Counted from the first letter of the stretch, positions 39,404-50,400 are shown. The stretch: 64,000 nucleotides of DNA from Eunapius fragilis (GCA_963681505.1 OY811971.1:3295278-3359277), one strand, 5' to 3'. Notes: generated by a model from the letters alone, not told the origin. Program-made: numbers and translations.

Positions 39404-39818
39404 TTAACAAGCTTAATTGTATCATCATGGTAAACCACACCTACATGTACCCTCCTCCCGAAGACAGTCAGCCTAACCACAGACCTTACCTCTCCACAGT
39501 GGCTTGTGGAGTAGGCTTAGCAAAAGCCCTGGAGTCCAGATTCGCAGTAAGGTAGTTGAGATACTTGGACTGCGCATCACGGTACATCTCCTGTATCTGA
39601 CGGCTACCCCGTGCTTGATAGACCGTCTAAGTTTGTGTGTGGGGAGGGAGGGAGGGGATGTAAGTGGGAATGTAATGAGAGAGAGAGAGAGTTTTGAAAT
39701 TGTACTCACATGCACTCAGAAACCAAGCATACACTTGACTCTCACATACACACTATCAATGGGTGATGACAGTCAGATGTGCAACCGCACACAAAGCCCA
39801 AACACCCCTCCCATCCAT

Positions 39819-39893
<75 letters not shown>

Positions 39894-40985
39894 AATACAC
39901 ACATAAACACACACGGCACACACTTGTAAATCACACCTTTACATCCTTCACACACAGGCACACATCACACAGAGGCACACACACACCTTGTCAAGCATAT
40001 CCTTCCTTCTCTGCAGCTCCTTTCTCACCACTGCCTCCTGCTCATCATGGCTTCCCAACTGGAAACAAAACATAACGTCCCATCCACCTCCCCCCCCCCC
40101 CCCCCCCCCCCCCTTCCCTACAACCCTCCGCCTCACCTGACATATACGATACAGAAGGTTGTGTTTGGTCGTGGATATGTTCAGTATCTTCTGGAAGGTC
40201 GTGTACAGCCTCTCCTGGTCGGCAACACTCAGCGTACCCCCGGCTACGAGGGGTGTCTGTAGGACGTATTCATTGTACGGCAGCTGAGAGCCTGTCTCCA
40301 CCAACTTGGCGAAACCGCTCGCCGTATAGGCGGTGTCTTCCTTCGCTAGGCCCCGCTGCACCGCGCGTGCCCTGAGGTACGTCTCGAAGACGTTCTCCAG
40401 TTCCCTGCACGACATGGCCCCCCTAGCGCACAGGGACTTCACGCTCTGGTTGTCGAGGACGTGGGCCACGTACCAGCGGACGGCTTCCTGGAAGCTGCCG
40501 CTCTGAGCGTGCTTGAGCTCCCAGGTGTTGAGCTCTGCCTCGGCTCTCATCTCGCCGCCTTCGGCGCACGCGACCAGAACCGCGCGCAGTTTCTCGAAGG
40601 AAACGGAGTTGAGCTTCGGCTTGGGGGGCGCCGTCTCTAACTGGTACTTGGCGTTGAAGGGGAAGGCGATGCAGCGCGCGCAGAGGAGATAGAGCATCCG
40701 GTCGTCGTCGTCCACGTCCGCTACGGCGACGTCGAAGGACTCCGCCGAGTGTATGGAGGCGAGGGACTTGTTCGACCCGCGAAACTCCGCCAACTTGACT
40801 CGGGCGAACTCGCTGTTGACCTGCCGGGGGCGATCTGTCTTTGGGTCGGGCGAAGCGACGGGGAAAGTGCAGAGGGAAGGAGGCGACTGGGAGACGTTGG
40901 GGGGTGGGGACCCCGCGTCCGACAGATAACCAGAGCCGCTCAAGTCAAACTCTTCTTCATTTTCCGACTCCGTGTCTTGAATCAT
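25112..40985 (-). CDS. CADPS: Calcium-dependent secretion activator (CADPS/CAPS, UNC-31 family)
   Basis: CAPS proteins prime dense-core vesicles for Ca-triggered fusion by binding PIP2 and SNAREs. Exons (high to low): 40985-40137, 40058-39987, 39626-39490, 38937-38817, 38655-38588, 38525-38417, 38221-38088, 37685-37507, 37046-36739, 36408-36221, 35819-35651, 33735-33600, 33534-33434, 31651-31498, 31238-31097, 29250-29092, 28958-28847, 28616-28500, 25924-25841, 25697-25593, 25413-25333, 25261-25112. All junctions use GT/AG and phases agree, giving 1224 residues (human about 1350). Order: acidic N-terminus, CAPS block with CIAFPFNAK (~90), C2 (~355-465), PH with FKQWKRRYFVF (~500-610), GLFSPGQLFVTDEYC and CFPFG motifs, MUN region (~700-1180). 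Divergent from the RRM gene at 41742. The middle exons are copied at 114-12190; this copy looks intact. Exon edges are hand-placed; identity is strong. Confidence 0.93.
26020..26167. repeat. ~30-bp minisatellite in CADPS intron 18 (part 1)
   Basis: Five copies of a unit like GAACATGGTGTACACATGAC-CACATGCACA. The array continues at 28394-28475 beyond the palindromic element, so it was one array into which the element inserted. Confidence 0.9.
26172..28389. mobile_element. 2.2-kb near-perfect palindrome (long-TIR foldback element)
   Basis: Starts GGGTCATTCCGTGTCC and ends with its complement; CATG flanks both sides (26168-26171, 28390-28393) as a likely 4-base target duplication. The left arm (about 1012 bases) and right arm pair almost base for base, meeting at a loop of about 8 bases at 27184-27191. 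Outer ~740 bases of each arm are AT-rich, the inner ~250 are GC-rich; the left inner part has an extra ~39-base tandem copy. Arm differences are few. The open frames at 26897-27511 are mirror images of the GC-rich core without domains. It lies in CADPS intron 18. Superfamily not recognised; likely a non-autonomous DNA element. Confidence 0.85.
27473..27690. mobile_element. 218-bp MITE nested in the right arm of the palindrome
   Basis: Ends CACACCCAGGAAAGTT and complement of AACTTTCCTGGTGGTG, flanked by TA (27471-27472 and 27691-27692). The left arm of the palindrome has the uninterrupted empty site (complement of CACTTATGACAG), which proves insertion. Internal sequence is AT-rich with several TGTATCA/TGATACA inverted motifs. 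TA target suggests Tc1/mariner. Confidence 0.85.
28394..28475. repeat. ~30-bp minisatellite in CADPS intron 18 (part 2)
   Basis: About three copies of the same unit as 26020-26167. It begins about 25 bases inside the intron from the exon-18 donor at 28499. Confidence 0.85.
29400..29945. other. CADPS intron 15, no internal gene
   Basis: Unique sequence up to about 29815, where similarity to base 114 onward begins. This is the 3' limit of the duplicated segment. Confidence 0.5.
29946..30548. repeat. 18-bp tandem satellite, right copy
   Basis: About 33 copies of the same unit as at 239-1126, here with more CCACCA and GGATAG variants, in CADPS intron 15. The difference in copy number and variant order shows independent turnover since duplication. 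Confidence 0.95.
31665..31990. repeat. ~30-bp minisatellite upstream of CADPS exon 14 (right copy)
   Basis: About 10 units of the type GGTCATGTGACATG...GGTAAAGGGTTGTGTT, starting 14 bases from the exon 14 acceptor at 31651. Fewer copies than in the left duplicate. Confidence 0.85.
32121..32814. mobile_element. 694-bp non-autonomous DNA element, present only in the intact CADPS copy
   Basis: Ends AAGTCCTAGACAGCATC and complement of GATGCTGTCCTGGACTA; TA flanks both sides (32119-32120, 32815-32816). The left duplicate has the empty site at about 3041-3046 (AACTAATATCG), so insertion came after the duplication, or was lost precisely. No transposase frame. Confidence 0.8.
32911..33081. mobile_element. 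Tc1/mariner-like MITE (right copy)
   Basis: Same element as 3135-3329, 171 bases here because one internal repeat near the right end is shorter. Ends CAGTACCGGCTCGGTCATAG and complement, TA flanks. Confidence 0.75.
34160..34279. mobile_element. Hairpin MITE beginning TAGTCTCGTACCCAGA (right copy)
   Basis: Identical by eye to 4435-4554. Located in CADPS intron 11. Confidence 0.7.
34321..34388. mobile_element. Short hairpin relative (right copy)
   Basis: Counterpart of 4597-4662; one base differs in the right arm (ACAAGACTAG instead of ACGAGACTAG). Confidence 0.65.
35080..35320. repeat. Diverged inverted repeat in CADPS intron 11 (right copy)
   Basis: Counterpart of 5375-5614. A 163-residue minus-strand frame that crosses it is open by chance; the left copy does not keep it. 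Confidence 0.5.
36060..36129. repeat. (CATA)n microsatellite, short allele
   Basis: About 17 tetramers, compared with about 55 at 6340-6577. Confidence 0.95.
39358..39402. repeat. (GT)n microsatellite in CADPS intron 3
   Basis: Uninterrupted GT run. Another GT run lies at 39237-39262. Confidence 0.9.
39821..39889. repeat. (CA)n microsatellite in CADPS intron 2
   Basis: About 34 CA units on the plus strand; on the CADPS strand this is a GT run, and the exon 2 donor at 39986 also begins GTGTGTGTG. Confidence 0.9.
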
Positions 40986-41741
40986 TTTATTTTATTTTTT
41001 TACGGCGGCTTTGGCCCTGACATTGACCAACGTTTATGTGTTGTTATTTTGTTCCGGCGGATATTTCATTTGTGAGAAAATTTAATCCTCCCACGCGTTC
41101 ATTGTTGACCATAACATACAGTGCGTCGTTTTATGCTTTATATCCACTGAGGTAATGCCCTGACATTTTATTGCTCTGGGAGAGCTGAGCTGAACATGTA
41201 ATACTCAACTGACAATCGGGACTAAGAAATATGGACAGGGACCAGAGCGCGCTCGAGCACGATATAACATTAAGTTAAGTATGCGAGAACACTGTCCAAT
41301 GACGCAATAGTACCAACAACAAATGCGTAGAATGACAAACTATGCGTATGCTATTCGCTTTTGTGATCGAGGAATTTAGGAGGGAAGAGGGGGGGGGGGG
41401 GGGGGGGGGGGGAACAATAATGTGTGTGGTTCACCTAAAGGGTGTGGGTGCGGCCGTGCGGGAGGGGGATAATTTGCTGTGATACTAGCAGCTTGGTGCT
41501 TGTTGAAACATCCTATTTACGCTAATACTATTTCAGAATCCTATTAATAACACCATTCTATGACATAGATTGCCTAAACAATCTATAACACCGGAGATAA
41601 TATTATTATCGCCCAACTGGTCTCGTACCCAGACCCAGATCTGGGCCTGGGTACGCGACAGAACCACCATTTACGAATTTAAATGACACAAAAATAAATG
41701 GTGCGCTATATTTAGATTTATACTGGTATAACCCTGGGCGC
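40986..41741. promoter_or_regulatory. Divergent intergenic region between CADPS and the RRM gene
   Basis: 756 bases separate the two start codons, which face away from each other, so the region should carry both promoters. It contains a G-run at 41391-41412 and a hairpin at 41619-41660. No TATA box or named element was recognised with confidence. Confidence 0.5.
41619..41660. repeat. Truncated GTCTCGTACCCAGA hairpin
   Basis: A 42-base inverted repeat (GGTCTCGTACCCAGACCC and near-complement) related to the MITE ends at 4435 and 34160, lying about 80 bases before the RRM start codon. Confidence 0.6.
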
Positions 41742-44374
41742 ATGCCAAACACGGTCGTGTTTAGAGCGGATGTAAACGCCGCGGCTTACGATAAGAGCTC
41801 CTTCTGGAGGGAACCGAGCAGAGTAAGGTGAATAGAGACTATTCAAATTGTTTTTTTTTTCGTACGTAGGCCTACATGTAGCAATCGATCGAGATAATGC
41901 ACCGTAAAATTCCATCTTGTCTCGCCCACCTGACACATTTCTTTAAAACAGGGAATATTTCCTAAAATATGGCATAGTGAAGCTGCTGTATCACAATGAC
42001 GATCTCAGGGGGTCCACACACCGCTGCATAGCGGTGATCCGCTTTGGTGACTGCAACGTGGCGAACCAAGTGAAGCAAAGGTCTGGTTGGTTTGACGTCC
42101 GGGGCGGGCTGGTGAACAGCGCGGGGTTTTTATTTATACATCGCACGCGATGTGATTCACACAGCATGGTGTATAATTTCAATTACTACTAATTTGCGGG
42201 GGGGGGGGGCATTGTTGCCCTGTGTTAAGTGTGCCACCAGCCTGCATAATGCAACACTTTTCATTAGCGAAGGTGGTATAGGAGTGTGGGGTCTCACGTA
42301 TTAAATGCACTTTTTTTTACACACGCAACGATTGCCCCCCCTCCTCCTTTCCTCCTCCTCCTCCTCCTCCTCCTCCTCCTCCTCCTCCCTCCCCCCCACC
42401 ATCCTCCAGATACAATGGACGTCCTCTCTTTGGGACACGGGTCACCACGACATGGCTGAACATGGAACAGATGAAGAAGCTGGGTATGATCCCTTCAGAG
42501 GAGGAGCCAGACGTCCACACCACCAGGGAAGGGTCCTCAGAGCAGTTGTACAGGACCCCCAGGGACTACCGCCACACACCGGCGAGGCACCCGGGGGGCG
42601 GCGGGGGCTACCTCTCCCCTCCGGAGGACGGGTCCCCTTGCGGGAAGGGCCCGAATTTCGGCAACTTGTCGTCCGCTGCTGAAGCATCCAGTCCCACCAC
42701 ACAGCCCGCCTCGTGGGACGATTGGAATGATGGCGGTGTGGGGGGTGTGGGGGGGGACGTCCCCGAGGGGGCACACTTCTCCCTACCTCACTTTTCCTCC
42801 CAACCCGGTGGGAGGAGCTCCAGGGGTTTCCCCCGCGGCGGAGGGGGGAGGGGCTCCAGGGGGACCCGAGGTGGGCGTAGTCGCGGAAGAGGAGGTGGGC
42901 GTGGAGGGGGGAGGTGTCCACCCAACCTCCCCAGGAAGCGCGAACTTGGGGACAAGGTCCAGGAGCGGACTGACGAGTCCCCAGCCAAATCACGCAGCAA
43001 GAAGCGACTATTTGAGCCCAGCTACACGTCACCCACGCAATCCAAACGGCCCAGGAAGTCGTCGTTCTCCAATACGCCGTCTAAAGAACTGCCCGCCTCC
43101 TCCTCCTCCTCCCCAGACAGTTTGAGGACCATCTTTGACAGACTGGGGCCCACGGCCGCACCTCCTCCCCATCCTCCCGCTATGGCCACCAGAGAGGGCA
43201 GCGGCACCTTTGTCGGGGACGCTAGAACTGGGGACAAGGCGTTCGCGGAGCCGCACTCCGATCTGAGAACCCCGTCGCCAGAGAAAGTGGGCGGCGGCTT
43301 TGCGGCTAAGAGGGGGAGGGGCCTTGTTTCCAAGGACCTGGCAGCGAGGACAGGCAGGGGCGATAGCGCCTCTTCCACCAAGCTTGATCGCTCGCTGGGT
43401 TACTCGGCCGCCGATAACTGGTCCCCCGTGCAGTCAAACGACGAAGACAGGTCTCCGATCCAGTCCAACTGGTCTCCGCACCGAGTGGTCAAAGCCGAAT
43501 ACTCGCCCAAAGATGGAAGCACTCCGAGCATGGCGGGCTATTTAAACAGGTCCCCAGACCATCCGACTAAACTGTGCGCGGAACAAGCGGCGGACGTTCC
43601 AAGCAGGTCCCCAGACCACCAGAGCAGAGTAGAAGACCGGTTTGACATTTCCAACAGAAAGGTGGTCCAGTCCCCTGACTGTTTGGGCACACGTAACTGG
43701 TCCCCAGACCATCCGGCCGGCTTGGAAAGGTTGACCAAGTATGCAGAGGTGGCCACTGAAGGAACCAGAGAGAAGGGTAGAAGTCAAGGGGAGCATCCAC
43801 AGGAGATCAACGTCGATCAGAATATTGGTAGCCGCGGCGATGCCTGGTTAGGAGTGCGTGCACCGTCGCCTGGTAACAGCGGTGGTGTGGCCACGAGTGG
43901 GTCCGGTACCAGACCAGGGCGCACCGGTGGAGATCAGCATTGTGCACTGAAGGCATCCATTGTTAAGGTGTGTGTGTGTGTGTGTGTCAGTGTGTGTGGA
44001 TAAAGAGAAGGTGGATGAACTAAACTCCTTTACTTATACAGGAGTTTGATATCCAGGCATCGCTGCTGGCCAAGAGTTGTAAGCTTCTCCTAAGGTAGGT
44101 GGAAGGGAGTGTTTCCCACCCCCTCCCCCCGTCAGTAGCCTTTACTGGAACTACTTCATGTACGACCATCTCTTCCCTCCCCTTCCTTTCCTAACTAGTG
44201 TACGACCATCTCTTCCCTCCCCTTCCTCTCCTAACTAGTGTGTGACCATCTCTTCCCTCTCCTAGTGACAATGCAGAGCAGTCCCTAGTGATAGTGGCCT
44301 CGTTGAAGAACACTCTCACAAAGCTGGCCGAGAAGCTGGCACACAAGTACAAGCAACACCCCACCACCCAATAA
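41742..44374 (+). CDS. RRM-domain, RG-rich protein (ortholog not recognised)
   Basis: Five exons with agreeing phases: 41742-41827, 41952-42080, 42410-43967, 44042-44094, 44266-44374; 644 residues. An RNA-recognition motif is spread over the first three exons (~1-90): NTVVFRAD as beta 1, VREYFLKYGIVKLL as helix and beta 2, RCIAVIRFGD as the RNP1-like strand, and NGRPLFGTRVTTTWL as the last strand. Canonical RNP1 aromatics are only partly kept (Ile-Val-Phe). Then come SWDDWNDGG, a Gly/Arg-rich RGG-like block (~220-280), and a long disordered Ser/Pro region with repeated SPDHP and NWSP motifs. The C-terminus (EFDIQASLLAKSCKLLL, then a basic amphipathic helix) is the most ordered-looking tail. 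Likely a nuclear RNA-binding or processing factor; this is inference. Exon 1 has an alternative donor four bases upstream in another phase. CADPS is divergent upstream. Confidence 0.75.
44130..44265. repeat. Tandem repeat containing copies of the last-exon splice acceptor
   Basis: About three 43-base units, each of the form CATCTCTTCCCTCCCCTTCC-TCTCCTAACTAGTG. The final unit ends in the real acceptor (CCTCTCCTAG|TGACAATG) of exon 5. Each earlier unit has its own pyrimidine tract and TAG followed by TG, i.e. a decoy acceptor. Confidence 0.75.
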
Positions 44375-44399
44375 CATCCCACCATTCAACACTCAGGTG

Positions 44400-45020
44400 T
44401 GTTAAGACTGGCTACACCCTAAATTTTAGGACAAAAATGGTAGATTACACCACATTTGAAATTTATATTTTTCTTGAAACTTAATGTATTATGTGAGTTT
44501 TTGTTGTCCGTATAATTATTCGATTGTTTTGTGATTTTTATCAATGCTCATTGTCATGACAACTAATTGCGTCTTTGCGCTGCGCGGTTTATTGCCGCTC
44601 ACCAATTTATACATATTTTTAAAAATCCGGGTGGTTAAAATGAGTAGGATTGATCGGAAACAAGTACTGTTACGAGTATCTATGTGGCACGGAACTGGAA
44701 ACGGCAGGCAAAACTTGTCTTAATCTACGCGACGGTAATTTGAACCAAAAAACTGCAGAATTAAGATAAAATAATGCAGTAATCAATTTTCATTACCTCA
44801 GAACTGATATCTCAAAGGTCTAACCCTTTTCTGCCTACTGATACGACATAATTTGAAGGTTGTATTACTATACCGATTAATAATAATGTGCAATATACAT
44901 AATTGAACCACCCGGGAAAATGTGTGAACATTATAACTTCATCCCGTGCGGCCGATTACTCCTGGTGACGTAATATGAATTACGTAATATACACTTCCAC
45001 CAATGAAATCAATGAGCGCC
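44400..45020. other. Intergenic, no gene recognised
   Basis: 3' flank of the RRM gene; AT-rich, no ORF of note. Confidence 0.5.
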
Positions 45021-45044
45021 AAAGGAACATACGGTCCAACCGCG

Positions 45045-45430
45045 GCACAACATATATATAAACACCTGTACCTATTCAATGTGCGCCCAACTATAATTTC
45101 CTTTTTGTTTGTGAGCCGACTGTCCGAATTTTAACAGCTTTTCTCAAAGGTAAGCTACGTCATATTCATTAGTGATCGTTCATAGCGCCTGAATTATACG
45201 CTAGCTTGATCCTGCACTTGCAACGTTGAACTCGTTTCGTAGACCAACTTATCAAAGTTTGAAAGGTAAGGTGCGTCATATTCATTGGTGACCGTTCATA
45301 ACCACTTAAATTATACGGCAGCTTGATTCTTCTTTTGAAACGTTGATCGTGGTTCGTAGACCGATACAGATAAAAAGGAACACTAAGACTTGTAAAAACT
45401 GTTCGGACGGTTGAAATTCCGAAAGGTAAT
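45045..45430 (+). promoter_or_regulatory. Candidate TATA promoter with three tandem 5' splice donors
   Basis: A TATA-like box (CATATATATAAACACC, 45049-45064) is followed by a block repeated about every 110-160 bases. The ends read CTCAAAG|GTAAGC (45150), TTGAAAG|GTAAGG (45266) and CCGAAAG|GTAATC (45425), and the first two are followed by CGTCATATTCATT. This looks like duplicated 5' untranslated exons or alternative donors for the gene downstream at 45669-47360. Promoter function is inference. Confidence 0.4.
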
Positions 45431-45639
45431 CTCTACCCCCGCCCCCCTCCGCCCCCCCCCCCCCCCCCCCTCCCCGCCCTTTTTTTTTAACGAGCGCATT
45501 TTTACAACCCCTCATGTTACTGCTTTTCTTTTTCAAACTGAAGTGCCTGTACCCTTTCTTTCTTGATAATACTCATGGCTGGGACGTGTACTGACATGCT
45601 TCATCCCCTGCAAGGGCGTATAGCTTGGACACGCTATTT

Positions 45640-45666
45640 TAAGGGGGGGGGGGGGGGGGGGGGGGG
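45640..45666. repeat. G-run
   Basis: About 25 consecutive G residues, just before a short GT run. A mirror C-run is at 45452-45470. Such runs recur (41391, 40090, 21850) and are sites where assembly length is unreliable. Confidence 0.8.
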
Positions 45667-45734
45667 TAGTGTGTGTGTTGTGTGTTGTGTGTGTGTGTGT
45701 GTTATATCCGGGACTTGACGGTAATCATCTCATG

Positions 45735-47360
45735 CAGATGGCAGAAGCAATCAATTGCTGCTATGCCAGAACAGCTGTTCGCACCATAGTGCAGAAACTG
45801 TATGAGGAGAAAGGAGGTGTGAAACAACTTACTGCACAACACATGCCACAGTTAATGAAAGATTACAATGCTTCGTTTTAATGCCATGCCTGCAATGCAA
45901 TTAACAACACAGAAACATTCAACTATCGAGAAACTGATGGTGTTATTTTACTCACATTGGGATGAGCAAAATCAAAAGGAAGAGTTTCTACACATATTTT
46001 CATTTGATGAATAAAAGGTCACTTTTCTAATCTAATTGATGCAACAGAACATTTGCTCTCTGGAAAGGTACTTACTGGGTTTAAGGAAGTAAAGGCGGCA
46101 ATTCTAGGCAAGGCCACACTGAGGTGTTCTGACTATCGCAAAGCTATGATTCTCTTCTACCTGAAACTTAAAGAAACAAATGCAGATCAAACAATTGCAG
46201 ATGTCTTTAAAACAGCAGTCCACCTCAGTCATATATTATACACATCTGACTACCATCGAACACCAAAAGCCATTCTGGCTTTGCACAACTTATCATTTAT
46301 CCATGGCATGTTGTGCATTGAACAATTCTCTACAACCAAAACTAACATATTTGGTAGATATTTCCACTCAATCACCACACATTCACCAATTCTATTCCGC
46401 ATTGTCAGCATGCGATCCATGAATACAGAAGACCAGGAGAGAATGTTTGGGCAGGCAAAAGCAATAACAAAAGCCACTTCATGCAACAGACCCAATGAGA
46501 TACTCACAAATATCATTCAACGTGTACAAATGGAGTCTGGATCCCACAAGATGGAAGTAACGGATAAAGGTGAGAGTGAAGTAAACAAATTGTCTAGAAC
46601 AATTGGACCCAGATGCAACACCATATACTCAGACAGTTTTATTAAAAAACATGCAGCGCAGTATCAGGCTCACCTGGAAAGAATTAGTGACTACCTACTG
46701 CCCGGAGAAGGAACATGGTGGAAACATTCGGCAGCAGGAGTGGAATTTCTAGATGGACATGGAGAAAAAAATGTAAGTGAAAAAGGTCCAACGCTGATGC
46801 ACTACAGAACAAAATCAATGCGCGATATTGAGATCCATCTACAACAGAAATGGGAAGATTGCATATTATCAGGGATAAAACTTCCAGCTGTTGACATTGA
46901 GCACTACATTCCTTATGAAACCAATCCAGATATGGACGCCATGTGGACTGAGGCAAACACACAAACATGTAGCTCAGTTCATATTGATGAGCTTCCAGAA
47001 ATGACAGCTACTATAGAAACTACGAATGTATTGACTGATAGTACTGCTAAAACACTGTCTGAGCACCATCACACATCACTAGTGCAAAAGCCACAATACC
47101 ACACATCACTAGTGCGGTCTCTTTACGAACACAACATTCTACAACCATCAGAAACACTTTCTAAATTTGACCTTGCACGTTACAGTTTAAAGAATATGCC
47201 CCCCTCAACTGAAAATGATGCACTGCAAACTGAATACACAAAACTACGATTACTTATTAAAAACAAAATTCAAAAAAGGCTAACAGAATTGGTAAATGAC
47301 ACACAGCTTCAAAACATTGCCAAGAAACTACTTCTGCATGAGTGGAAGATAGCATGCTGA
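45735..47360 (+). CDS. Transposase-like protein, probably part of a decayed DNA element
   Basis: The main open frame (46053-47360, no ATG at its start; a CAG acceptor lies at 46044-46046) encodes about 435 residues without introns. A block around TEDQERMFGQAKAITKATS, then RPNEILTNIIQRVQ, looks like the final acidic residue and helix of a DDE-type catalytic core, and the C-terminal part is Thr/Ser-rich. I recall similar unnamed proteins in many copies in sponge and cnidarian genomes but cannot assign a superfamily. An upstream coding-like stretch at 45735-45980 (AEAINCCYARTAVRTIVQ, then CHACNAINNTETF) is interrupted by a stop at 45879-45881. Terminal inverted repeats were not found. Alternatives: a domesticated host gene using the promoter at 45045, or a fragment. 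Confidence 0.5.
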
Positions 47361-47485
47361 AGTAACATTGTACGTACATTTCTCATTTGTAATCGTGTAC
47401 ACATGGCTACATATGAAATAATGTGTGCTATATTCTCTGTCCCAAAACATCCATTTTCATATCTACTTGTCCCGAGACTCACACC

Positions 47486-50400
47486 ATGTACACACTGGGC
47501 ACTCACACCATGTACACACTGGGCACTCACACATGTACACACAAGGCACTCACACCATGTACACACAAAGCACACACCATGTACACACAAAGCACTCACA
47601 CCATGTACACACAAGGCACTCACACCATGTACACACAAAGCACACACCATGTACACACAAAGCACACACACCATGTACACACAAAGCACTCACACCATGT
47701 ACACACAAGGCACTCACACCATGTACACACAAAGCACACACCATGTACACACAAAGCACACACCATGTACACACAAAGCACTCACACCATGTACACACAA
47801 AGCACACACCATGTACACACAAAGCACACACCATGTACACACAAAGCACACACCATGTACACACAAGGCACTCACACCATGTACACACAAAGCACACACC
47901 ATGTACACACAAGGCACTCACACCATGTACACACAAAGCACACACCATGTACACACAAAGCACACACACCATGTACACACAAAGCACTCACACCATGTAC
48001 ACACAAGGCACTCACACCATGTACACACAAAGCACACACCATGTACACACAAAGCACACACCATGTACACACAAAGCACTCACACCATGTACACACAAAG
48101 CACACACCATGTACACACAAAGCACACACCATGTACACACAAAGCACACACCATGTACACACAAGGCACTCACACCATGTACACACAAAGCACACACCAT
48201 GTACACACAAGGCACTCACACCATGTACACACAAAGCACACACCATGTACACACAAAGCACACACACCATGTACACACAAAGCACTCACACCATGTACAC
48301 ACAAGGCACTCACCATGTACACACAAAGCACACACCATGTACACACAAGGCACTCACACCATGTACACACAAAGCACACACCATGTACACACAAAGCACA
48401 CACACCATGTACACACAAAGCACTCACACCATGTACACACAAGGCACTCACACCATGTACACACAAAGCACACACCATGTACACACAAGGCACTCACACC
48501 ATGTACACACAAAGCACACACCATGTACACACAAAGCACTCACACCATGTACACACAAAGCACACACCATGTACACACAAAGCACTCACACCATGTACAC
48601 ACAAGGCACTCACACCATGTACACACAAAGCACACACCATGTACACACAAAGCACTCACACCATGTACACACAAAGCACTCACACCATGTACACACAAAG
48701 CACACACACCATGTACACACAAAGCACACACCATGTACACACAAAGCACACACACCATGTACACACAAAGCACTCACACCATGTACACACAAGGCACTCA
48801 CACCATGTACACACAAAGCACACACCATGTACACACAAAGCACACACCATGTACACACAAAGCACACACACCATGTACACACAAAGCACACACCATGTAC
48901 ACACAAGGCACTCACACCATGTACACACAAAGCACACACCATGTACACACAAGGCACTCACACCATGTACACACAAAGCACACACCATGTACACACAAAG
49001 CACACACACCATGTACACACAAAGCACTCACACCATGTACACACAAGGCACTCACCATGTACACACAAAGCACACACCATGTACACACAAGGCACTCACA
49101 CCATGTACACACAAAGCACACACCATGTACACACAAAGCACACACACCATGTACACACAAAGCACTCACACCATGTACACACAAGGCACTCACACCATGT
49201 ACACACAAAGCACACACCATGTACACACAAGGCACTCACACCATGTACACACAAGGCACTCACACCATGTACACACAAAGCACACACCATGTACACACAA
49301 AGCACACACCATGTACACACAAAGCACACACACCATGTACACACAAAGCACACACCATGTACACACAAGGCACTCACACCATGTACACACAAAGCACACA
49401 CCATGTACACACAAGGCACTCACACCATGTACACACAAAGCACACACCATGTACACACAAAGCACACACACCATGTACACACAAAGCACTCACACCATGT
49501 ACACACAAGGCACTCACCATGTACACACAAAGCACACACCATGTACACACAAGGCACTCACACCATGTACACACAAAGCACACACCATGTACACACAAAG
49601 CACACACACCATGTACACACAAAGCACTCACACCATGTACACACAAGGCACTCACACCATGTACACACAAAGCACACACCATGTACACACAAGGCACTCA
49701 CACCATGTACACACAAAGCACACACCATGTACACACAAAGCACACACACCATGTACACACAAAGCACTCACACCATGTACACACAAGGCACTCACCATGT
49801 ACACACAAAGCACACACCATGTACACACAAGGCACTCACACCATGTACACACAAAGCACACACCATGTACACACAAAGCACACACCATGTACACACAAGG
49901 CACTCACACCATGTACACACAAAGCACACACCATGTACACACAAAGCACACACCATGTACACACAAAGCACACACACCATGTACACACAAAGCACACACC
50001 ATGTACACACAAAGCACACACCATGTACACACAAAGCACTCACACCATGTACACACAAAGCACTCACACCATGTACACACAAAGCACACACACCATGTAC
50101 ACACAAAGCACACACCATGTACACACAAAGCACACACCATGTACACACAAAGCACTCACACCATGTACACACAAAGCACTCACACCATGTACACACAAAG
50201 CACACACACCATGTACACACAAAGCACACACCATGTACACACAAAGCACACACACCATGTACACACAAAGCACTCACACCATGTACACACAAGGCACTCA
50301 CACCATGTACACACAAAGCACACACCATGTACACACAAAGCACACACCATGTACACACAAAGCACTCACACCATGTACACACAAAGCACACACCATGTAC

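Noticed and set aside
42442-43381. Pro/Arg-rich minus-strand frames opposite the RRM gene
   Set aside because: GC-rich antisense shadows of exon 3, which is in phase with the flanking RRM exons.
46053-47360. RAG1/Transib-like recombinase
   Set aside because: The C-terminal E-motif context differs from the RAG/Transib pattern I know, and no RSS-like terminal repeats were found.
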